Shown in pieces: positions 32,595 to 42,979 of a stretch of 64,000 bases of DNA; positions within the stretch are counted from its first letter, which is position 1, and each line of letters starts with the position of its first letter. The notes below the pieces were generated by a model. It did not search any database. It had not been told where the DNA came from and saw only the letters and a program-made list of their open reading frames with translations. Made by a program: the position numbers and the translations under genes. The DNA comes from Ichthyophis bannanicus (taxonomy: Eukaryota; Chordata; Amphibia; Gymnophiona; Ichthyophiidae). The stretch spans positions 153,053,532 through 153,117,531 of the forward strand of contig CM066041.1 in NCBI GenBank assembly GCA_033557465.1, given 5' to 3'.

Positions 32595-33140
32595 AGCTGG
32601 CCTGAAGAACAGCCTTCAGCATCTCGTTTAAGTCATTAAGGAAAAGGTCAAGTCCAGTGTCTGATAGGTGGAGCCTATCAAAATAGCCGGGCAATGGGGA
32701 GCATGCCCAGTCATTCCAAATCTGCCCTTCCCCCCGCACGTAGCATGCTCAGGCCGACCTGCCTGCTGATCTTCTTGAACTCTCTGTTCCAGAGATGGGT
32801 ACCTACCTGCTTGAAGAGAGAAATGAAGTCAGACCAGATGAAGAGTGTGTGGGAGAGGCTGTAGGCCATCCAGAGAGGTCTGTCCTGACAAGGTCAATGA
32901 GTTGTTTTCCTGATATGGTTCCCAGGTTGTTCCCCCTGAGGTGGATGATCAGGGCGTCAGGTGAAGCATGTTTCTGAATGCGCTGTTGAAGTAATGTCCA
33001 CAGCTGCTGCCACCCCATGCTTGGGAGCCCCAACCATAGGAGGCTTAAACTGCGATCGAAGAGTCTCAAGTGAATCCCAAGTGGCCACGTGGACACCCTC
33101 TCAGCTGCCCGGCAGATGAAGGAGTGTCCAATTATCCAAA
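32595..33140 (-). pseudogene. SGNH-hydrolase domain of the Ngaro-like element
   Basis: The minus strand reads VVWIIGHSFICRA (block I, candidate catalytic serine in GHS), then LWLGLPSMGWQQLWTLLQQR (block II glycine), DALIIHLRGNNLG (block III, where the usual GxND is GNN) and finally YFDRLHLSDTGLDLFLNDL (block V, D-x-x-H as DRLH). The frame is nearly continuous but shifts between about 32800 and 32700. The fold is an esterase/lipase type; its role in the element is unknown. Confidence 0.75.
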
Positions 33141-33229
33141 CTACATGTTCTGCAAGACAGGATGGACAGAGTTAGTGGAGGCAGAGTCAATCCACATTGT
33201 GTTCCACAAACAGGCGAATGTACGACATG

Positions 33230-34176
33230 TATGCCCAGGGATCACCAATGCTCCAGCGCCTTGATCGCCTGTATCAGGATGCCCCTTTCCGCTGCTGTGG
33301 GTCACTGCTCCAATCTGGAAGGAATGTGTGCTGAACGAGCTAAGCCGCAACCCAACAGCAGCCAATGATTTTTTTGAATACCACTGTGAACTAGAATTAG
33401 GAAAGTGGCGTGCCCTTGAGATGTATCAGGAACTGTGGGCTCAGGGTGGGCAGTGCTACTAGGTACTGGAGCGTGTTGGCTACTGGGCATGTCTGAAGCT
33501 GGGGCACTGCCTTAAGGAAGACGACTTGCCCTTTTCCATTCGGATTGGGTTTTTTTGCCCTGATGACCAGATATGCAATAGGCCTTCCGACACCGAGACC
33601 TCTGGAAACTGCACCTTGGAGGGAGGCCCCCATCTTCTTGGAAGCAGCCACCAGTTTGCTGATTCTGAAAGTGCCAAAGAAGGCCAGAGTGAATGCTGTC
33701 CAGAACAAGCAGGTTTCGTACTCCGCCAAGCATGTGGTCGGCAGTGCCATCAACAGCCTATCCAGTATTTCATGTGTTACTGGTTGTCTCCCATTGGGCA
33801 GCTGGGGTACATTCCTTGCCCATCCTTTCAGCAGCATCTTCAGCAAGAAAGTATCGTAGGGGTTGCCCCACTCCATCAGCTTGGTGAAAAAGGAGAACCC
33901 TGACAGATGGGACTGGCTGGTGTGGAGAGACAAATCTTGGGTGCCAGCACACATCATGCATACCTCTAGCAGCCTGGGGTCCAGCAGACCCTGTCTCCAG
34001 CAATGGGATTCTAGGAAGGACAAGATGGATGAATATCCTCGCAGGTACGCCGCCCAAATGTGGGGTGACATAGCCTGCCGGATGAGCTGCCAGTCAGTGT
34101 CAGGTCTCATACAAAGTCCAGCAGCATGGTGAGGTTTTCGTCCACCTTTGGGGCCAATTGTCTGAAGATGTCCCAT
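33230..34176 (-). pseudogene. Ngaro-like tyrosine recombinase
   Basis: The 259-codon frame starting at 34176 reads MSPHIWAAYLRGYSSILSFL (N-terminal helices), LLKGWARNVPQLPNGRQPVT and the Arg-I block FTLAFFGTFRISKLVAASKK. RAKKPNPNGKGQVVFL and FLIHLKGTPLS follow. A further frame (33365-33141) reads FSTHSFQIGAVTHSSGKG, where the HxxR arginine has become Q, and text around YMSYIRL carries the candidate tyrosine. At least two frameshifts split the catalytic half. Confidence 0.8.
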
Positions 34177-34189
34177 TGAAAATGGGAGA

Positions 34190-34330
34190 GGGAGTCAGCA
34201 ATGTTATTAGTCTGCCCCGGTACGTGTCATGCATGCGCTGTCACATCGAGCTGCAAGCACTTTAGGACAAATTTTCACAGGAGTTCTGCCATAATGATGC
34301 ACTTTGCCGATTGATTATTAACAACAGCCC
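34190..34330 (-). pseudogene. Ngaro-like RNase H C-terminus
   Basis: The minus strand reads FVLKCLQLDVTAHA, a stop, then HVPGQTNNIADSLSHFQWD. The HVPGxxNxIADxLS motif is the last RNase H block of DIRS/Ngaro pol. Two in-frame stops are present. The upstream half of the domain is absent. Confidence 0.7.
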
Positions 34331-34589
34331 CGCCACACAGCATGTACAGCAGAGACCTGCCATATTAAACCTGCATTGCATCTATTACAATACCACTTTC
34401 CTTGACAGTATTGCCCTCTACTGTCTGGTAGAAAGCACTGCCAGGGCAGCATGGTCTTCTCACAGGCCAAGGATACCAGTGGGAGAGCAGGCTCCTGCTG
34501 TGGCCACCTGGACCCAGATCTAGAAGTGCTATCTAGGGCTTGAAGCAAGCTGCCACTGTTTAGAGCATTCTTTGCCCAGGTTCCCTAAG

Positions 34590-35245
34590 GTACTTGGTGC
34601 AGTTCTTGTTGCCTTATCTCAAAAAAGATATAGCGGAACACGAAAAGGTAAAGAGAAGGCGATAAAAATGATAAAAGGGGATGGAATAGCTCCTCCATGG
34701 AGAAAGGCTAATAAAACTCATCAGTTTTCAGAAGAGATGTTGAGAATAGATACGATAAGTATATCAACTCATAAGCTGGGTGGTGTACATAAATAGAGAA
34801 CGGCTGTTTACCCTTTCAATAAGAAATGTCATACTGGGTTAGACCAAAGTTCCAGCAAGCCCAGCATCCTGTGTCCACAGTGAAGTATGCTTTGGGTGAA
34901 CAGATACCTCCTTCAATTCATGACTCTCCATGAAACTAATAGATAGGGCTTTAAAATGAATTGGAGAGATATCTGTTCACCCAAAGCATATTTCAGCTGT
35001 GGAATTTGGTGCCAGAAGATATGGTGAAAGATATTTGCATAGCTGGATTTAAAAAAGGTTTGGATAAGTTTCTGGAAAAAAGGTCAATAAATCATTATGA
35101 ATCATTGCTGATCCCTGAGTATAGGTAACAAGGAATGGATTGATTCTTTGCTGGGTACTTTTGGCTGCTGTTGGACACAGGATGCTGGGCTTGATGGAAC
35201 TTTGGTCTAACCCAGTATGGCATTTCTTATGTTCTTACGTTCTTA
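34590..35245 (+). mobile_element. CR1 LINE 3' end, decayed
   Basis: LLPYLKKDIAEHEKV in decayed frame, then the 3' UTR with two inverted GGTGAACAGATA/TATCTGTTCACCC words. It ends at CAGTATGGCATTTCTTATGT followed by repeated TTCTTACG/TTCTTATG octamers, the CR1 microsatellite tail. Confidence 0.7.
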
Positions 35246-35631
35246 TGTATTTCTATTTAATACATTGCAAGATGGAAGGAAGAAGAGGTGCAGAGGAGAA
35301 AAGGCAGGGTGCCTTGTGGGTGAGAGAAGGGTATAGAGCAGTGGTTCTCAACCTGTTTTGTACCATGACCCCTTTTATCATTGGTCAACTTGTGGTGACC
35401 CCCAATGATAAAATCAAATGCGTCTCTCTTCCTTTACCGTTAACACATTGTCGCTGTAATCATTTGTTGAATTATTAATATATTATAGGCCTTTGCAATA
35501 TGTCTTTATTTATAAAATGTACTTATTTAAACCACAATAATTAATCACAATAACAAATAATATTTGATTTCAAAATTATGATGATTTTGTAGTCAAATCA
35601 CTAATATGAAATAAAATTATTTTTTCTACCT

Positions 35632-36010
35632 TTTAGAATATAGAAAGACTAGGGGACATGCAATGAAGCTACAGGGTAAACTATTTAAGACTAATAAAAG
35701 AAAATATTTTTTCACTCAACGTGTAATCAAACTCTGGAATTTGTTACCGGAGGATGTAGTAAAGGCTGTTAGTGTAGCTGGGTTTAAAAAAGGTTTGGAC
35801 AAGTTCCTGGAGGAAAGGTCCATAAAACATTATTAAGAAGTGACCGAAGATATCAATGCTTGACCCAGTACAAGCATTGTGGAACTTGTGTCTCTTGGGG
35901 AAACTGCTAGGTACATATGACCTAGATTGGCCACTGTTGGAAACAGAATACTGGGCTTGATGGACCTTGGTCTGACCCAGTATGGCATATCTTATGTTCA
36001 TATGTTCTCT
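35632..36010 (+). mobile_element. CR1 LINE 3' end inside the hAT-like element
   Basis: Plus strand reads FFTQRVIKLWNLLPEDVVKA-type text and the 3' UTR, ending TATGGCATATCTTATGTTC with a partial octamer repeat. It is very close to the reverse of 14220-14590. It inserted after TTCTACCTTTTAG, a word also present in the other hAT-like element (5523-5532), so it is later than that element's formation. Confidence 0.8.
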
Positions 36011-36124
36011 GATCATGCTGGTCCCCATCTGAGGCTTCTGCTTTCCTGTCTTCTCTTGGCTCTCTTACTGTGGTCTATGGTCCATCTGCCATTTCTTATC
36101 TCTTCTTTTGTTTTCTTCACTTCT

Positions 36125-37060
36125 TTCCATCAGCCTATTTCCAGTCCCAGTAACCCTCCCCAGTATCAGCCCCTTTCCAGTCCTCACTCTCAGTACCTTC
36201 CATTGTCAACTGCCACTGGTGTCCATTCCCTTCCAGTCCCCCTCCTTCCCCACTGACCAGTCCCTTCTAGTACAAATATCATGGCAGCCCCTCTCAGATC
36301 CACTCCTTTCCAGTTCCATTCTCCCATCCCCTCGTATCAGCCCATTTGTAGCCTTAGCCCCCAGTTTTCTTCCAGGGCCAGCAGCTCTATCCTCCCCTCC
36401 CCACAATCAGCCCATTCCCAGTCGAAGCCCCCCAATCAGCTCGCTTCCAGTGCTAGTCCCCCCTCAACCCCATTACCAGTGCTAGCCTCCCCTAATCAGC
36501 CCAATACCAGTCCTACCGTCCCATCAGCTCATTACCAGTCCTAGCCTCCCCTAATCAGCTCATTTCCAGTGCTAGTCCCTCCTCAACCCCATTACCAGTG
36601 CTAGGCTCCCCTAATCAGCCCATTTCCAGTTCTAACCTCCCCGATCAGTTCATTTCCAATGCTAGCCCCCCATCAGTCCATTACCAGTCCTACCCCCCTA
36701 TAAGCACATTACCAGTCCCAGCCCCCCCCTTTATCAGTCCATTCCCAGTCCCAGCCTTCCCTAATCAACCCATTACCAGTCCTAGCCCCCCCATCTGCCC
36801 ATTATAATCCTAACCCGCACTGTCTCTCCCCTCTGTCCAGCATTTATCCCCCATCTGTCCAGTACATCCCCCGTCTCTTCCCTTTGTCCATGTCAGCCCC
36901 CTCTCTGCCCATGTCAGCCCCCTCTCCCTCCCTCCCATCCATCCATCAGCCCCCTTTCCATGTCAGCCCTCCTCCCTCCATCCATCCCTCCATGTCAGCC
37001 CCCCTCCCTCCATGTCAGCCCCCCCCTCCATGTCAGCCCCCCCTTCCCTATGTCAGCCCC
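36125..37060 (+). repeat. Minisatellite (CAGCCCATTTCCAGTCCTAG family), second array
   Basis: The same ~26-30 bp unit as 5840-6660 (CATTACCAGTCCTAGCC, AATCAGCCCATTTCCAGT). From about 36880 it grades into CCATGTCAGCCCCC(T)CCC units. Two different unit types adjoin in one array. Confidence 0.9.
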
Positions 37061-37102
37061 GTTGCAGGTTCCCTGTTCCCCTCTCCCCATGTCTGCCTCC
37101 TT

Positions 37103-37366
37103 CTTCTGCAGCCATGGCTCCCTGTCTCTTAGGGAACCGTGGCTATGCCTGTAAAACCGTTGCGGAGCCTTTCTGTCTCTAAACGGGCTCCGTGCAGCAT
37201 TGTCCTGCCTCCAAAGGAAGTGGTAAACAACCTGTGGTAAACAACTTCCTTTGGAGGCGGGACAATGCTGCACGGAGCCCGTCGAGAGAGAGACGGGAAA
37301 GCTCCGCAACGGTTTTACAGGCATAGCCGCGGTTTCCTAAGAGGCAGGGAGCCGCGGCTGCAGAAG
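37103..37366. repeat. Long palindrome, ~120 bp arms
   Basis: Arms 37103-37221 and 37244-37366 are inverted with few mismatches (GCAGCATTGTCCTGCCTCCA / TGGAGGCGGGACAATGCTGC). The 22 nt centre contains the direct repeat GTGGTAAACAAC. It could form a long hairpin RNA. Confidence 0.9.
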
Positions 37367-38099
37367 ATTGGAGTCTGTGAGTTTGCCACTGCTGAGAAGT
37401 GGACTCGGCAGCGGCAGCAACTTGTGCGCTGCTTTTTTTTTTTTTTTTTAACGGCGGAGTGAGGTGACCCCCGCTAAATCCTGTGGCGACCCCCATGGGG
37501 GTCGCAACCCACAGGTTGAGAACCGCTGGTATAGAGGCTGATAAGTAGACAGAGCAGAATAAAGAGAAAAGAACATTGCAACTTGGGCAGAGACGGGTAA
37601 TAAGAGCTTGGACTGAGGGGAAGAACAACAGGAAATAGGAAACAGACAGAAATGGTAAGAAATAATGAAAAGAAACATGTCTCATCCCTCCTGACTCCCA
37701 ACACAGAGATAACAAGGTTTGCTTTTCAACTTTTGTTGAGAGGAACTTGAAATGGGGTTCCAGAGATCTTTGAAAGAGTTAATATGGAGAATGGCTTAGA
37801 ATTCAGTAGCAGGCTGGAGAGATATGTGTACCTAATGCCGTGTTTAGTAGAACGGGACAGAATGTTTTTGCTTCTTCTAATTCAGCTCAGGAATATGTCT
37901 CTGTTTACTTTGTCCCATAACAAGACTTGTAACAAAAGTGGTGCTGACAATACAGTTTTTCTATCAATAAATGAGGTGCTCTGTTCTAGCCGGGGGAAGG
38001 GGATTTACAGGAACTGCTCAAGTTTGCAGGACTGTGGACTCCCTTCCCTTAAGGCCTTAAGAGTAGGGTGTTTTTAAAATAATTCTGTGTGTGAATTGT

Positions 38100-38155
38100 T
38101 TTATTACGTATTATTACTCTCTCTCTCTATTACATATTATTACTCTCTCTCTCCC
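38100..38155 (+). repeat. TATTACTCTCTCTCTC microsatellite
   Basis: Two copies of TATTATTACTCTCTCTCTC-type units. The surrounding 37537-38600 holds no recognised feature. Confidence 0.7.
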
Positions 38156-38630
38156 ACTGCTTTGAGTGAAGGAATGAAACCCAAGAACCCAGGTTCTATT
38201 GCTGGTGAGGGGCGAAGCAGGGTACATTCAACTTTCATCTGTGGTTCTGCCTCCCTCAGAGTTGCCAAGTTACCCAGTTGCAGAAGTGAAATTTTAAGCC
38301 AGTCCTGGAATTCTTAAAATCTCAATCTGATGCATTATAGGACCCGCAGCACTGATTCCAGTGGGTGAATCAGGGACTACAAATACTATGCTGCATTGCA
38401 ATGCAGATTTAAAACCAGAATTGGCAAAAAATCTCACTCCTGCAACTGGGTAACTTGACAACTCTGGAGACTCTCTTTCAGTGTTTTTTCAGTGCAGGCT
38501 TTATAATCACGAGGTCTCTTTTACATTCTTCCTGCCAGCTAGACAAAGGGGGCTCAGGTCTGGAACAGTCACAGGCAGCAGCTTAGGCAGACCTGGTGTT
38601 TCCTAGAAACTAGTGGACCTCATGCCTTAC

Positions 38631-38739
38631 CTTGAGTTCCAGAATGCGCAGCTCACTGATGTTGTCATGAATAATTACTCTGGACAGGTGAGTCTTGGAA
38701 GTTATCCCTTGTGCTGCCATTTCTGTATTTTGCAAAAAA
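38631..38739 (-). CDS. Candidate host exon upstream of the 23.4 kb exon
   Basis: The minus strand has a pyrimidine-rich CTTCTCTTTCCAG acceptor (exon start 38739). An ATG at 38720 in good context (GAAATGG) follows, then MAAQGITSKTHLSRVIIHDN and ISELRILELK, and AAG followed by the donor GTAAGG. The donor is phase 0 and matches the phase-0 exon at 23372-23617 (EKHEEDLKKK...), about 15 kb downstream on the same strand. The joined product would be about 111 residues if the ATG is the start. Alternatively the frame extends upstream into earlier exons. I do not recognise the protein. Confidence 0.45.
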
Positions 38740-38934
38740 CTGGAAAGAGAAGAAGAGGCATGTTAGCATCCTGCCTCCTCTATCAGGCAAAGGAATCAAG
38801 CCTCGCTGTATACAGTATAAATACATGTCCTGTGTTCCCCTGCAGTAAACTCAGTTTACAGCGTGCATATCATTTACCTTGACTCAAAATGAACAGCACT
38901 CAGAAGATCTGAATAGACTAACTAAACTAATAAT

Positions 38935-39260
38935 AATAGAGTAACATGGCAGATGAAGGCAGAAAAAGACCGATCAGCCCATGCAATCTATCCAGGTATT
39001 ACTATCCATGCTGCATGGGTACATCTCAGAATGTCTGTCTGGCCCGGCTTAGTGATTGTGACTTTCATCATGGGCACAAGCTTAGTGTTCAGATGCATGT
39101 TGTACCCATTCTCGTGGTCTTTACCTGCTGTTTGTCACTCATACATTTTCTGCTCTCTCTGCCCGCCTTAGTAACCTTTGCGGTCTTCGTCCTCTACTTT
39201 TGCCAAATGACATCTGCTGCCACCACTACCTTTCATGCTTCTGCATTTTAATATCTCACA
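38935..39260 (-). mobile_element. CR1 LINE 3' end, second subfamily
   Basis: It starts with the reversed terminus of that subfamily (AACATGGCAGATGAAGGCAG, AAAAAGACCGATCAGCCCAT). The region grades into unrecognised text near 39260. 39260-40080 holds nothing I can name. Confidence 0.5.
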
Positions 39261-40084
39261 TTCTCTCAGCTCTAAATTATTGCACTTTCAAGTTGGTTTC
39301 AGTGTAGTGGTTCATCTGTGATTTTTCTATTTAATGCCTCCTGCCTCTCAGTCTGCCTACCTGCCTGTCAGTCTTTTACACGTGCCATAGTTGTTGCCTT
39401 CATTTACTGCCAGCTGCCTAAGTTTTTGTAGTAGCTATTGGTGCAGTCTCAGCTCCAAAGCAAAGGGACTTGCTTCCAGTTTCAGCTCCCTAACTCTGCT
39501 TCAGTATATGCCATACAGAAAAGGCTGCTTGGACAATGGTGGCAGAGAATGTCAAAATATGTTATCAAAGGTCAAAGAAGCAACAGTGCCTATTCTTCAG
39601 TCTTTGAGGTTGTTAATCAAGACTATTCTTTGGGATATTAACTGTATGATATTCAATCTCTGTAAGGACCTTGACATCTTGCAGCAGAACACCAAGTGTT
39701 ATTGCAGACAACTAAGGCTTCTGATTTAGGTTTTAGCTAATAAACACTAATATAACACCTCTGATGCAAACAAAATTAAAAAGTTTACTGTATAGACACC
39801 GTAAAAACACCACTTCGCCTACTACTTTCTCACTGCTTCCCTGGCTCTTGTAGCCTCCACTTAAGGCTTGTGCCTCTTCTGCACTGATAACTCTTAAGTT
39901 ACACAAATGTACATTTATTTGTTTATTAAGATATTCAATTCCGTCAGAAAAAATACCTAGCAATGGTACCTGTAGCTTGAAAACACTGATAAATACTAAT
40001 TAGATGGAAAATAATCACCTAAATTTACAATTTATAAACACCTAGAAAAAGAAACCTTACATATGTGGCTACAGAAGTGGGTGT

Positions 40085-40795
40085 ACTGACTCCATTTCTG
40101 CTTATATCTTTTTGAAGGTGTGGTCTCCAGAATTGCACACAATACTCCAAACAAGGTCACACCAGAGACTTATAAAGAGGCACTATCACCTTCTTTTTTC
40201 TGCTGGCCATTCCTCTCCCTAAACACCCAAGAATCCTTCTGGTTTTTGCCATTGCCTTTTCTACCTGTTTAGCTACTTTAAGGTCATCAGAAACAATCAC
40301 ACTCAGGTCCCACTCTTCTTTCATGGACAGAAGTACTTCATCCCTTCGATTTTTGCAGCCAAAATGCATGACCCTGCACTTTTTAGCATTAAATCTCAGC
40401 TGCCAAATTCTTACCATTCTTCAAGCTTAGTTAGATACCTCCTCATTATCTACTCCTTCCTGGGTGTCTACTCTATTGCAGGTTTTGATATCATCCATAA
40501 AGAGACAAACCTTACCCAACAGTCCTTCAGCAATATCACTAATAAAGAGGTTAAAAAAAAACAGACCAAGGGCATATACCTGCGGCACAACACTGGTAAC
40601 CTCCTTCTCCTCAGAGTGAGCTCCATTTACCTGTACCCTTTGTCGTCTCCCACTCAACCAATTTCTAATCCAGTCAGTCACTTTAGCGTCCATCCCTAGG
40701 GTGCTCAGTTTATTTATAATTTGCCTATGCTGAACGGTGTCAAAGGCTTTACTGAAATCTAAGTTCACCAGACCTAGGGCTCTCCCTCAGTCCAA
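40085..40795 (-). mobile_element. CR1 LINE, second subfamily, RT core
   Basis: The minus frame 40427-40768 reads MNLDFSKAFDTVQHRQIINK, then WIRNWLSGRRQRVQVNG and VCLFMDDIKT (catalytic box FMDD). The frame 40157-40417 continues VRIWQLRFNAKKCRVMHFG and RRILGCLGRGMASRKKKVIV. A frameshift lies between them. The block A and C aspartates are intact. Confidence 0.8.
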
Positions 40796-41095
40796 CTCTC
40801 TGGTCAAAGAAATTAATCTAAACATCTCCAGTTGATTCAAAATACCACTGTAAAATTAATATACAATGCAGCACAATCAGATCATCAAACCCCATTGTTA
40901 ACAGAACAACATTAGCTCCCTATAACAAACAGAGTTAAGTTTAAAATACTGATGTTAGCACACCATACATATTACACAGGTACCCGCTTTATCGTTTTCC
41001 TTTTTTCATACCATACCATTCTCGACAACAACTATGATATCCCCAGGTTAACTTACGAGTGGCTCCCTCAATTTGCTCCTTAAGACTAGAGATGA
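40796..41095 (+). pseudogene. L2 LINE ORF2 fragment
   Basis: Plus strand reads IQNTTVKLIYNAAQSDHQTP, then NRVKFKILMLAHHTYYTGT, the segment downstream of RT in L2-clade ORF2. Stops are present. It is truncated both sides. Confidence 0.65.
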
Positions 41096-41480
41096 CTAGG
41101 AGCCACTCATTTGCTATTCGCTTCTTCTGCCTGTGAAGGAGGACTGTATATCACACCAAAGCAAATGAATGCTCCATTCCCTCTTTCCAGTTTAACCCTC
41201 AGTTCATCCTCTTCCCCTCATAATTCCTGTAATTCTACAGCTTTACTATTATTTTTCACATATAGTGCCACTCTTTCTCCCTTTCTTCCTACCTGAATAC
41301 ATTATAGCCTGGTATAATTACATCTCAGTCATGGTTCTCCGTGAACCATATCTTCATGTCCACCAGTTAGCCTCTTCCATTAAAGCCTCAATATCCAGAA
41401 TCTTATTTCCCATTCTATGGGAATTAATATATACCATGTTCCAGATGTTGCCCTTCTACCCATTTCTACAGAGGTATTTA

Positions 41481-42701
41481 GAAGGTGATTTTAAAAAGGA
41501 CATCCAAGTTAAATTGAGGACATCAGGGAAGAACATGCAGAAAAATTTCAGGGATGTCTATGTCTCTGGCTTATTTCAGGAACATAGATATTCCCCATTG
41601 TGGATGTGCACACGGGCGGCCACAAAGATGTCCCCATTAGGGACACTTGGGTTGGGAACATCCATCTCAGGCAAACTAGCATAAGGGGACATCCAGCAGC
41701 ATAACAAAATGAAAACATGAGCCCCCATCCTCCATCAGTGTTTGTTGACGTGGAGGCCGATTCAGAAATCTGCACGTCCGGATGTCCAGACAATGGATGG
41801 GGCACATTTATATCCAGTTCTGCAACTGCGGGGATGTATACGTTCCTACAGTTGCAGAATCAGGGCACGTAAACAGCCCAGCGTTCTCTCCATTCTGCTG
41901 TGGGGGATGTCCAAGGATTTTCACGGCCATCCTTCTCTGCACTCCGGCTGGTGTGTCGCAGCAGCATCCTGTCGCCATGGCACTTTAGGACCCTTTCCCT
42001 GCTACCTTATCCTCGGCGGGGGCAACCAGCCATGAGATCAGTTGGCAGGACACCTCCCGTGGCAGCACAATATCTAAGGGGGGCTGCAGGCCCTGAACAC
42101 CCATATGCCCAGCAGTTATTCAACCTTTGGGGTGGAATAAGACGGGTGTCCAGCGCTGATCCGGAAGACATTCAGAGCTGTGACTTGAATAGACCCTGTA
42201 TATCCGGGTGCCTTGGCCTGACCCCACTCTTCCCCCTCTCCACCTCTGTCCCTCCCTCTCCCGCCCCTGTCCAACACTCTCCACACAAACCCTCTATATG
42301 TGCGAGGAGCGCTGGGACTAGAATTCAGTCCTGGCCACGTTCGCAGGTTGTATGTCCAATCCAGACGTACAACCCCGCCATTTGGGTCTCTGGATCTACC
42401 CCATAATGTAAAATACAGGTGATATTAGTGTAGCTGCTTCTCCACATCTTCCAGACATTTGCCTGACAAAATGAGCACTTTTCAGATGCCTGTTTGTGCC
42501 TGGAGCAGGTTTAACTTTAGATGCGATTTGAGGATGTTGAAGTTCTTAGGAATGCTTCCATTCAAACTTTGACATCCTTGCACTGGAGACATCCATAGAC
42601 TCAGCTTCTAAAATGGCTCTGGAGACATCTTTGTGAGTTGGACATCTGCATGCCCATTTGCAGACATCCAAATTGTGAATAGCGCTTTTAAAATAACACC
42701 C
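41481..42701. mobile_element. Harbinger-like MITE, 1.2 kb
   Basis: The ends GAAGGTGATTTTAAAA and the reverse complement of TTTTAAAATAACACCC form an inverted repeat flanked by TTA (41478-41480, 42702-42704). Many GGACATC / GATGTCC words are spread through the interior in both orientations. No transposase was recognised. The 168-codon frame at 41900 is not a known family. Confidence 0.65.
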
Positions 42702-42979
42702 TTAATGTTTTACTTACCTGAGGGTTTTTTTCACTCATCCCCTCTTCAGTAAGTTAACCAGTCTACTGCAAAAACACTTTGACCCTTCTTGGATAGGTGC
42801 ATACCATCTCTGCTCAGAAGACCTTGGGAAATTATCCCATTGCCCAAGAAACCAAAACACACTTGATGACATCATCCACCCAATCAAGCATTCATCTCTA
42901 GGATGTGAGCTTCTCTGCCTTGGACTTTACTCTCAACAGGGAGGATTGAGGAGACCATCGCCTGCACACTTATCTGATG

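Larger units (their letters stand above)
32225..34560 (-). mobile_element. Ngaro-like DIRS-group element: RNase H end, YR and SGNH hydrolase
   Basis: Transcribed on the minus strand. In order it holds an RNase H C-terminus (34320-34190), a tyrosine recombinase (34176-33230) and an SGNH hydrolase (33140-32595), then a GC-rich 3' region to about 32225. YR followed by an SGNH/GDSL-type hydrolase frame is a described arrangement of some Ngaro elements. No RT or gag is found upstream, where a CR1 begins, so the copy is 5'-truncated. Terminal repeats were not identified. Confidence 0.75.
35339..37528. mobile_element. hAT-like non-autonomous element with minisatellite and palindrome (second)
   Basis: It starts CAGTGGTTCTCAACCTG and ends with the complement, CAGGTTGAGAACCGCTG. 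Flanks are a perfect 8 bp duplication, GTATAGAG, at 35331-35338 and 37529-37536. Inside are AT-rich sequence, a CR1 3' end (35632-36010), a minisatellite (36125-37060), a 120 bp-arm palindrome (37103-37366), a T-run and the right end. No transposase. It has the same order of parts as 4889-7012 although the termini differ. Confidence 0.85.

Noticed and set aside
36108..37154. Several plus-strand Pro/Ser-rich open frames
   Set aside because: They are translations of the minisatellite, which stays open in several frames because the unit lacks stops.
37179..37715. 178-codon minus-strand open frame
   Set aside because: Spans the palindrome, the T-run and the hAT end including the target duplication, so it cannot be an ancestral gene.
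41900..42406. 168-codon plus-strand open frame
   Set aside because: Lies wholly inside the Harbinger MITE and shows no transposase motif.
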